Shown here piece by piece: positions 11,768 through 22,341 of a stretch of 64,000 bases of DNA; position 1 is the first letter of the stretch; every line of letters begins with the position of its first letter. This stretch comes from Sipunculus nudus. Its lineage: Eukaryota > Annelida > Sipuncula > Golfingiida > Sipunculidae. A model generated the notes under the pieces. It saw only the letters and a program-made list of their open reading frames with translations, searched no databases and was not told where the DNA came from. The stretch covers positions 31,623,456 through 31,687,455 of the forward strand of contig CM049312.1 in assembly GCA_026874595.1 (NCBI GenBank), read 5' to 3'. A program made the translations under genes and the position numbers.

Positions 11768-11883
11768 GTCAGTTGTGTCCACCCTTCCCTACCTGACACC
11801 TGCAGTAGTGGTCCTGGCCTCTCGATAAGGGTAGCATTTACCACCATTCTGACACAGATTTGGTACGACCATGCATATGTTTT
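11768..11883 (-). pseudogene. EGF-like module exon, frameshifted
   Basis: After a weak acceptor (ccacaaag) the frame reads ICMVVPNLCQNGGKC, the first half of an EGF module with C1-C3. The second half (HYCRCQVGKGG) is found only in another frame, after a shift near 11822. The sixth cysteine position is followed or replaced by a TGA. The module is therefore broken by one indel plus a terminal change. A strong donor-like CAG|gtaggg falls after C5, but using it would not restore the module. Confidence 0.55.
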
Positions 11884-11989
11884 CTTTGTGGAAAAAATTA
11901 AAAATCAATATGAATTACGCATTCATGTTTCGCATCATGCTTTAATATGCAGGCTGGATATGAATGATATTAAAATGATATTTTGCTGA

Positions 11990-12147
11990 GTGAGGCCTCG
12001 AAATAACCACCAACCAACGGGGCCTCGATAAAGTGGTAGCATCTTTTAGGTGGTCGTCAATGCGAGGTCTGTTATAAAGAACACAAAAGAATTGGGACCA
12101 TGAATAAGTGGTCGCTAAACTGAAGTGGTTGTTCGACGAGGTTTCAG
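11990..12147 (-). repeat. pogo/Tigger-like terminal fragment
   Basis: Contains repeated AAGTGGT, GGTGGTCG and CGAGGT words and ends at 12147 in GACGAGGTTTCAGTATA. Reversed, this starts CTGAAACCTCGTCG, close to the termini of pogo/Tigger-type elements. A similar word pair at 12175-12260 suggests a second, opposed fragment. No transposase is present. Confidence 0.35.
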
Positions 12148-12541
12148 TATATATTCAATATATATGTATTCACTAAAACCTCGCCTAATCTAGCTCCAAA
12201 ATGCGACCACTTTATGGAGGTACCTTTGGTGTCGTAATTTAGAGGTTTAACTGTATATATATGTGTGTGTGTGTGTGTCTGTCTGTTTGTCTGTCTGTAT
12301 GTGTGCCAGTTGTATACATTTCTCGTAGCAAGAACTTATTTGAAAATCGAAGTTTTGCTGAAGAAAAGATTATCTAACTTACAGTTTGTCAGTGACGACC
12401 AAAGAATAAATGAAAATCTCACTTATACACATTCGATTTAGTTCGAAAATTCTTATATTGGTGCTAATATTGAATTACAGACAGAATAAATGTTGCGATG
12501 ACGGACAAAATATGGTTAATCTATTGTTTAACCTTTCTCAC

Positions 12542-12653
12542 TCTGCTGACCATAGTAGGTTTTAGGGCATATGCAAATGTATCCCGGGTAATATGAGAGT
12601 GACCGACAGGAACCCCCCGTTCTCACAAGGATTTGCGTTTAAACACGGGCTGA
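12542..12653 (-). pseudogene. EGF-like module exon with one-base insertion
   Basis: Acceptor tgtttcag precedes 12653 and donor gtgaga follows 12542. The exon is 112 nt, one more than a phase 1-1 exon of 111 nt. The frame reads SPCLNANPCENGG, then a run of six G (complement of 12613-12618). Past the run, the next frame supplies SCRSLSYYPGYICICPK. One extra G in the homopolymer explains the shift. The final cysteine is also missing (YYGQQ at the donor). The extra G could be a sequencing or assembly error. The lost sixth cysteine argues for real decay. Confidence 0.55.
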
Positions 12654-13433
12654 CTGAAACACAAAACGGGTGGATTTTTTTGTATAAAGTGATAAGTAAT
12701 GCGTCACCTAGGAATTCATAAACCAGCCCAGTTTTATACTGAATGGGGTTGGCAGCATAACATGCAGGAAAGATATCTGGAAGTACATATCATAGAGCTT
12801 ATCCTAAAATTATTCTTTGGCCTTAATGCATATATACAGTAAATCTTCATTATCTCGAAAAAGCTTAGATCGAACTCCCGAGAGTGTCAAAGCGAAAAGC
12901 TATTGCTGAGATTAAACGAAACGTTTTCTTCCTGCAGCAGATATTTTTTTTTCATCATGAAATGAAACCATCAAATTTGAATGCCGTGTAATAGCATTAT
13001 CCCTCCTAAACAACATATAAGATACAACTCTCCAGATCAGATTTTGACGGCCATGGTTCAAGATTTATATAATATGTATTGTTAAATCTACATAATCTTG
13101 TATTGTATGATTGTCCTCTTCAAAGCAAAATCTGATAGAAGCAAGGAGGATAAGCTTTTGAAAAGACCTAAATCCCCGGCGGCTGCAAATTTAATCATTA
13201 ATAATATGGTTCCAAACGTGCATGCTTAGAGGTCGACCAAACGTGCATGGACGAACCATAAGAAGGAGAAAGACACCCTGATCTCTCCAATAAGACTGTT
13301 GTGGTAAATTCAAGGAAAATTCATAAACCTTCTAGCTCAATATAACTATGTAGCCAAACTATTATATGATTTCATTTGGTAATTATTCGGACATTTTTAG
13401 AACCTCACACAAATTTTCTATTTTTTATTATAT

Positions 13434-13549
13434 ACAGTTATGATTTGTGCCCTTTTAACGGACAGATAAGTGGACAGGTAGACGGACTGACAGACAGACA
13501 AAGAGTGATCCCTATAGCTCAGATGACTTTCAGTCAGCTGAGCAAAAAC
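13434..13549 (-). mobile_element. 5' end fragment of family-1 Helentron-like element
   Basis: On the minus strand it begins TTTTTGCTCAGCTGACT with a hairpin partner AGTCATCTGAGCT (13517-13545), followed by a GTCTGTC/GTCCGTC microsatellite and GTTAAAAGGGCACAAATC. This is the same order as the 5' end of the element at 25771. The core repeats and the 3' end are absent, so this is a truncated copy. Confidence 0.6.
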
Positions 13550-15027
13550 ACCTTCATGGGAACATGTTGACCTTAAGGTGTTACAGTGGCATTTCCTTAG
13601 GACTTGCACATACGTTCATGAGTATATGTTGACATTTTGGTGTTTTATACTCGAACCAATACCCACTTAAAGCCTTTACTGTTTTGGTATGACAATAAAA
13701 AGAGATTGGTCTTCACTTTATTTACAGCAAGGAGGATACCAGTCTTTCACTGACTTGTTCAGAGATTGTCTACTTCCTGCTGAAATATCTGTAAACGGAA
13801 TAAAAGAGTCCTGCCAAGAACTAATGATGGTACTCAGTACTTTGTTTCTGAGTCAGAACTTTTGTGTAAAAAAAACATGGAGATCAATTTAAACTAGTAA
13901 AGTTGACTCCGGTTTGCTTTATGTTTTCAGACTGCAATTTGCAGAAAAATAAATTTGCAGAAGATCAGGTCATTTTAACAAGATAAAAGAAGTATGAAGT
14001 CGGAGCATTTGATCATCTTGATGAGTCAGAGCATACCTTGTCGAGCTCCGTTGCAAAGCTGATCCACGCATTATGCAAATACTTTTACATTATAAATAGA
14101 TTCACTGGGCATAACATTTTTGATTACACCTTATTCGAGGCGTAATTTTTTGTATAATAAAGCTCATTACACTTATTATATCCCATTTACCATGGTGACC
14201 ATTCCTATTACACAAAGTAAGGACATATTTGATAAGGCTTAAGGGTTTCATTAGATCAACCTTCCTTTTTGCTGATTTACTTCTATCGAGATCACATGAT
14301 TAGTCATATGGTTAGTGTTGCTTAAATTATACTAGAAGACCAGTACTAAGTTTAATCCAATAGTATTAACAGCAATCTTGTAACTCTGCTGGATATATTC
14401 AAAAGTTGTCTTCATTTTAAATTACAGTAATTACAGCAATGTGCCCTTCAATTACTGGTTCTGTCTACTAGATGACACAGGCATCAAGCAAGTTATTGAC
14501 CTGTTAAAATTTGTAACTCAATGTAATTATATTTTTTTATTAAATTTCTAAAATCTACAAGGATGACTTACCTTATGTTGTAGCTTTCAGTACGTGATTA
14601 ATTATTGCTAATTCAGTAATTTCAGCAATGATGTAGTTTCGAACATGTTTTCAAAGAGCTCCTGCATATATTTATTATGTATAAGCCAATTTGCGCCAAC
14701 GCCCGTATAATACCACAGGCATTTTCAGACTCTATGTTCAAAGACCTTATCCAGCGATTTATATGGTTAATTACCGAGTCTTTGATCGTGAAAAACCAAT
14801 ACCTATTATTATTATAATTTTAGATTCCTTGGCTACTGCGCAGGTGGAGCAGAGATGAAAATTGTTCCTAAAAAGGTACAAGTCGAATACGCCAAATGAC
14901 ACATTTTAATTAATGTATCGTCGAATATGATTTTCTAAAGAAATGGTTAAATAACAGGGTTCCGGATGTCACTAGAGGTTGAACAGGGTCTGGATAAACC
15001 AACGTATTTCATCTGCTCTCTGAAAAT
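13550..15027. other. No supported gene; upstream flank of the GPCR gene
   Basis: AT-rich sequence without a recognisable open frame, repeat array or RNA gene. It presumably holds the promoter and 5' untranslated region of the gene that starts at 15028, but no clear TATA box or initiator can be assigned. Confidence 0.4.
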
Positions 15028-15099
15028 ATGGGTGGTTTCAATAGATTTCTTATCTGGACTATCGGCTGCCTTCTATTGCCAACCGGAAATGCGGTTTTG
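15028..15099 (+). CDS. GPCR exon 1: signal peptide
   Basis: ATG 15028, then 24 codons and a strong donor (TTG|gtaagt). The peptide is a classic signal sequence: MGGFNR, a hydrophobic core (FLIWTIGCLLLP) and a small-residue cleavage site (TGNA). It ends in phase 0, matching the entry phase of the exon at 21484. No other start lies in frame with that exon behind its acceptor, which is the reason for linking them across a 6.4-kb intron. Confidence 0.6.
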
Positions 15100-16103
15100 G
15101 TAAGTTTGTATCCTCATTAAATCGTTTTCTTTTAATATTACGAAGGATGTTAGATTTTCACTATTTATCTGTTAATTTTATCTTAATCTAAGGAATTTAG
15201 AAAGCTGCACCTGTTGAATGCTAAATGGCCACTTGACCAGATTTTACTGAGTGTAATATGTCAACCACCTGATAATTATCTAAAATTTTAATGCAATTAT
15301 TATTTTTAAGATATAAAATTAGATATTTTATTACACATGTTAGTTAGAGTAAAACTGTTCGAGTATTTGATATAAGAAAAATCAATATATTTTGCAAGGA
15401 AAGGAAAATAATAGAAGATATTGAAAAAAAAGTGGTTGCAACTGCAGGCATAATGCTTTAATGGATAACTGAAAAAAGGCCCCATTGGGGCCCATTGCAG
15501 AGGAAGGTTATTGCCGCGTATTGTGCGGCCAGACCCCGTAAGGTAACAAACTGCCCGAAACCCGTAAGGTGGCGACGTCTGGTGGTCGATACAGAACCAA
15601 TCTACATACGGCTTTGTAATGTTGGAATGGGGCAAGGTGAATGTTAGCAATGTCAAGCGGTGTGGTCTTGTGCGACAGACCTGCGATGTGATCATGCAGC
15701 CGGAAATTCAATTCTGTGCAAGTGGAAGGACCATATTGGTGTGCATTCTGTATGTTAGGTCACATGACTGGCGATGATAGCAACACTGGTTCACTGACAA
15801 ATAGACAGGAAAATTTTAGTAGTAGATTAGATAAGGTAGATTAAATAGATGGATTAGATGGATGGATGGATTAATGGATGGATAGATAGATTAGATAAAC
15901 ATATTATATAGATCGATTAGATAGATTTGAAATATTAGATAGATTAGCTTAGATTAGATTAGATTAGATAGATTAGAGATAGATTAGATAAATGAGACAG
16001 GTTAGATAGATTGGATAAGATTAGATAGATTTAATTATAAATATTTATTAGATAGATTAATTAGATTAGATATATTAGACTAAATAGATTATATAGAACA
16101 GAC

Positions 16104-16143
<40 letters not shown>

Positions 16144-19100
16144 TTTTTGTATAAAATTTATTTTTGAGTTCATGCGATGCATGTTTTGATACTTATTTTC
16201 TGTCATCTGATGCGGTCTGGAACAGAGGGAAAAGGAACATAGGGAATAATGAAAAAGTTTCCCATTGGCCATGACGCTCAACATAAAGGCGATGCATGTA
16301 TTAATTATTAATGTTATGATCTGGTGAAGATATTTGAACCTTGAACAATGGATAGAATGACTTCTAGAGGGCTCAAATCAGGCGTTTTTTCCGAAGACCT
16401 TAAAACAGGATACAGCGACCTTTTTTAGTGTTTGCAAGGAGATTTTACCAAGAACTACCTGGATGTTAAGTTCTATGTTCAACTGCTACAATTTGCGTCC
16501 TTACTAAAAGGATGCTTGATGCTCACAGAATATGAGTCACAGTGACTTCATTTTATGTTTCCAAGGTGATTTTACAGGGCCATCCCTAGGTTTAATTAAA
16601 TAAGAATTTTCTAAGTCCAACTGCTACCATTTGTGCCGTCCGACTAACAGGGTGCATAAATCATGTTCGTTCACATAGCTCACAAAATATAGTCACAGTT
16701 ACTTATCTCGGTTATCCAAGGAGACATAACAATCACGCTTTTAGATAAAAAATTTAAGAAAATGGCTACGTCTACCTTTCTTGGTGCTTATAGTTAGGTT
16801 TTCCACTCGTGGATCACAGAATATAGAGCATCATGAGCTAATCTCTGGTATTAAAGCAGATTTGGTCAAGACTGAATAGAATTTAGAAGGTTCTAGGTCC
16901 TAACATTATGATTACATTGTGCCCAGTTTAACTGTTTTGGTGCTCCGAATCATGTTTTTTTTTGCCAGTTGCTGGTTGAAAATAGGTCACCATGGCCTAA
17001 TTTCAGGTTTCTAAGGAGATTGTCCCACGACTCTCATGGATGAAACGTTAGACGATTACAAGGAAAATTGAAACAATTTGTACCCTCTCTGACCGCTCAA
17101 TGTCATGCTTTCGGCCAGTAGCTTGCAAAATATAGGTCACAATGGTCATGGCTTAATTTTAAATTTCAAAGGAGATTTGCCCTGGAACTCTTTTGATGTT
17201 GCGTTAGAAAATACTAGGCCTTGAGTAGAAATTCCACGGTGAAGGTGCTAAAATTATGTTTTTGGCCTGTAGCTTGCAGAATCAAGGTAAATATGACCTA
17301 TTTCCATGTTTCCAATGCGATATGATTTGTACCAATCTGTCACCCAGGGTGATCATATGACATATTTTTCATAAAGATCGTAGAATATAGGTCACCATGA
17401 ACTAATTTACTGTTTCCAAGGACATTTGCCCAGGACCTCGCAGAATGTCACGATAGTAGATTCTAGGCCTATTTATTACAAGTTGTGCTCCGTCTGTCTA
17501 GGTGTTGAAAATCATGGAGACAACTACAGCTTCATTCCGATTGCTGAAGTACACAATATGAAAAGTAGGGCTGCGCGATATTATCGATACATCGTTATAT
17601 CGCGATATCTTGATTCGCATTTTGGATGTAGCGATACAATTTTCAAATATCGATTTTTTTTCGATGTTATTGTTGTAGTAAACTTAACGTTACTGTTACG
17701 AATAGAGACTTCTAAATCGTCTCGGATAAATTATAGACTTAAATTTGAAGCCGTTACCGTATCTTAAAACGTTTAGTAGGAACTTTTCAAGTTGACCTGA
17801 TAAACCAAAGATCAAAGTTCCGTCCAAGGAAATTTGCATGTTTGATCGATAACTTTTTTATATACGAGAAATATCCCCAGAGACACCAAAAAGAAAGAAG
17901 TGCTGAAAACGGACATAGTATTTTAATCATTTATTATTTTCTCTCCTCATATCCTATGATAACTTCAGGAAGTTCAAGTGTCATATTAACAGTATGTTTG
18001 TTTTCAGTACGCCAGCCTTGCGAGGTGATACATGGTTTTGTTTGTGCACACAATTTATTCCTCTCTGTGCTAAACCGCGGTGCAGACTTCTCTAATTCCC
18101 ATGTAAGGCCTATATATAACTGTGATTCTGAATGTATATTACTAAGTAATAGTGCCATATTTTGTTTTTTTTTTAATAAACTTTTCTGCTTTGTTCTATT
18201 ATATTTGTAATGATAAAAAGGTTTTTATAATATTCATACTGTTTATATAATATTAAAACACACTTATTTACTATAAATTTAATCAAATGAAAATATCGCA
18301 GTATATATTGCAATATATATCCACATATCACAATATACTGGAATACGACATTTTTTAGCGATACGCAGCCCGAATGAAAAAAAAGAGAAAGGTAAAGATG
18401 GAGGTTTATTGTCTAATATCACCGAGGATGTCAGTCTCATCCGACTTTACACTTTGCTTTCCTGGTCTTTCGGGCTTGTTCATTCTTGTAGCTTTTCTAG
18501 GAGTATACAACCCAAGCAGCCATATCAGCCGCCAGAAGGTTATTCATTCTATATTTGCGTGCCGCCCACGAACAGTACCCATTCACTCCGGCGGTATGAG
18601 CGAGACGCTAACCACCAACCTTGTGATTGTAAGTCACGCGCCCTATCCATTACGCCACCACGCTCCACGTTTGGATAATATGTCAGTACATGTTTTCAAA
18701 ATGTTATCCGATGTAGACCAATGTTGATAACATTTTTTCGCAAGCCAAAGGTAACATCCATAAAATCCATTATAGAGACATAAGTAGGAGCAATATTCTG
18801 CCTATTCTTTCACACTATCAGTTCAGTTTTGCATCATACAAAAGTTTTCCAAGCAAAACCATTCCAGCACACAGTCTCAGTACCTCGCATACGGCTTGTT
18901 TAACCTTCTGTGTGTTTGTAAACACAGTCCACGTGTGTATGTTAAACTTCAAAAGGCCGCGTTGACAGAGGTCCGATTTTGCCTATGCGCGCCAAATCCA
19001 AAAAGAACTTGTCCAAACTAGTCCATAAATGAACCTTTATTCCCTTTGATGTATGGTATTTTCCATGGGCCGAATCGTAATTCATTGTAGAACCTGTCGG

Positions 19101-22100
19101 GACAAAACCGTACGATAAGTCCAGGGGCAATCAACTGAAATCACATGCGTAGCACAGTGTGAGCCGCAACACGCGATTATTCAGCAGCGGGAACATGTAT
19201 TATATTTTTTGGGCCAAGTCATTCAGGTGTTGAGGCCCGGGAGATGCACGGTTTCAGGGCAATACTTTGGCAGGTACCTATTTATTAAAAACGGAGAAGC
19301 TATTTTTCGTATTAGTTCAGCATGCTTTATAGGTGCTTAGATCTCTTTAAACTAAAGATATTCTGAATCACAACTTATATATTAGGTACAGCTATATGTT
19401 TATGAGGACATAGAGCGGGGTTCATTAACTGGTATTATGGCCTCCCTTGTTCTGCCAGGAAGTTGTGAATTCGGAATCGTAAAAGATATCGTGATCGTTT
19501 TGCTTGTGCAGGTGCATGGACAAGAAGCAATTTTTTCACTTGGCATAGAGTTTATACCTGTTGATTCTTTGGAGCTCGGGACTCTTTCAAATTATATTAA
19601 AGGCTGTCATGATCAGTATTTTCACTGAAGAATCCCCTGCTGTCTTAAGAATAGACAGCATCGAGGAAGAATGCCCTAAAACAAGACAAACATTGAGTAA
19701 AGGTTTCCTGTATTGAAATTACAAGAAATATAATGTTATCCAAATTGTTCTCATGTGTATCAACTCCAAAAATTTATTGCAGAATCATTTCAAATATTAA
19801 ATTTCTTCTTATTACTTTTATATGTTGCATTCGCAGTAATAAAATGTTTATATGTGTTTTGTACTTTTGGCGCGAACTCAAAGATTGCAAAGTGATTTAA
19901 ATTAAGAGGAAAAAGAAAAATATGATGATTATTACCTTACTTGAAATTACCACAATTTATCAAGGGAACCATTTTGTTTATTATAACGGACGTAAATATA
20001 ATTTTTAATTTGTGCGTTTAAACGATTATATGATTTAAAATAGAATATCTCTCAACAAGAGTATTGTTATTTACGGTAAATATCGCTTTTGCTTCTCAAC
20101 GCCATCTAGTATTCAAACATTAAACGATTTAGAAGTATATGATATCTGTCTTTTCGATTGAACGTTAGCGTTTATAATATGTAAGCTCAACGCAGTGAAG
20201 TGTTCTCTTTTGGCGTTGGCAAATGTATGAGAATATACAAAGGAATTATCAAGTTTTCACGTTATGTGTTTCACAAGATGGTGGTGAGATGTGGTAGCGG
20301 CTTAAGCGTAACTGTATCCGCCAAAACAAAGTTTTGCGGATACTACGTTTTCAGTCAGACGCCGCCGCTGCCGCCGCTTAGGTTTCCGGAGAACTCCTCC
20401 AAAAACTCTGGGCAGAAGTTTTTGAAATTCGGAATTATGATCGGGTCACATGTGAACTGCTGCGCCCTGATTTTGGTTAACCTCTGACCTTTCCTCTCTG
20501 CCCAGCGTCCATACTTGCGTCTGTTGCTACACATAAACCCACATATCTCGGGAACCGTTTGACCGATCAGGCTAAAAACAGTGCGCAAATGTAGCCCTTA
20601 GATAGCTTTATAACACACAAAAAATGGTGGCGCCACCTGCAACAATTTTTGCATAGCGTCCATCTGTTCATCTACCTTGGGATAAAATCACTCATATCTC
20701 TGCATTGGTTGGACAGGTGGCGCCACCTTCATTTACGTTTATGCTGCACATATCCAAGCTCATATCTCGGAAACCATTTGATCGATTGGGCCAAAATTTT
20801 GCATGTGTATATATCTCACAAAGCTCTATATCATACGCAAAACTACAACCATTTTTGCACAGCGTCCATCTGTTTGTCTGCTATAGGATAAAATCACTCA
20901 TATCTCGGCAGTGGTTTGACCTATCTGCCTTAAATGTTGCATGTTTATACATCTTGGATAGCTTTCTCGGTTTTGTTGCAGGTGGGGCCACCTACATTTA
21001 TGTTTACCCTGCGCCACCTACATTTATGTTTACCCTGCAGACATTCAGGCTTATATCTCAGGAACCGTTTGACATATTCCCCTTAATCATACACAAAATT
21101 GGTGGCGCAACCTGTCACCGTTTTTGCACAGCGTCCTTCTTTATGTCTGCTGAGGGATAAAATCACTCATATACAAGTAGATGTTTGATTTATCTGCCTA
21201 AAATTTTGCATATGTATACAACTTGGACAGCTTTCTGGATTTTGTGGTAGGTGGCGCAACCTACATACGGCTGCAGGTATCTATTCTAATATGCAACACA
21301 CCTCACTCTATTTCCCCTTGCCACTCAATCAATGCCTCACTTCACCCGTCCCACTCTGATTTCGGCGGATACACGTAGTCGCTTGTCGACTACCCATGTT
21401 CTAGTTAATATTGAAGACATATTTTGAGGTAGCCCGTCCTATTATAGATAACACTTTGAGTTGTTTGCCACAATGTTTTTCAGACAGATGTGTCGACAAA
21501 TACTACCGAGATGTTTCAACCGAGTCTCACACCAGAGTACAGCCTGAATGTTACAGCCAACGAAAAGATGGAGCGAAAATACCGACCTAAACAGAATCGA
21601 GAGCTTAATTTTATGGCCTTCACGGATTTAATTTCTTCTGAGGTTAAAGGAAACGTTTGTCTCGAACTTAATGCCTCCATTCAAAGGGTTCCTGAGAATA
21701 TGAATCAGGCGATGGGATGCGTTATATTCAGTGATTCAATCGAAGCAGTTATAAGTTGCCTTAATGACAACAACATAGATAAAATGGATCCAAGTCTGAA
21801 CGATGCAATCTTTGTTCTGCCTCGATCTAGATGCTTACCGGCGTCTTCCCCGATGCGTGTAATATGTGCTAATATGTTTGCCGCAATAGATTTAAAATCC
21901 AATAAACAACCCATGGAAGCCAAGATCTGTGTACTGGATCATAATAACGCCAGACAGATAGCAAATAAAACTCAAAGTGTCCTTAAACGGTTAGCCGAAG
22001 ACGTGTGCGGCTTATCATTTGACGACGGTCATTGGCACTTCAGTTTGGCGTTAAATTCACGACACTGTCATGTACCATATGACCCAACCCGTGCACGCAC

Positions 22101-22277
22101 ACTCAGCAATAACACCATGATTACGTCGGCCCATATTTTGTCAGGTAATTATACAATATTTAATGACCATAAGGTCATAACCATTGTCTTCAATTTTATA
22201 GACGACATATTTTTTTGTATAAGGAATAAGTAGCAATGTCACAGTATGGTTAATTACGATGTTCTTCACATTAACGG

Positions 22278-22341
<64 letters not shown>

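Noticed and set aside
18598-18665. Possible functional tRNA gene
   Set aside because: Five-bp acceptor pairing exists, but the T-arm and T-loop are degenerate.
19437-19628. 63-codon plus ORF with a true ATG
   Set aside because: No domain, splice partner or base-composition signal inside GPCR intron 1.
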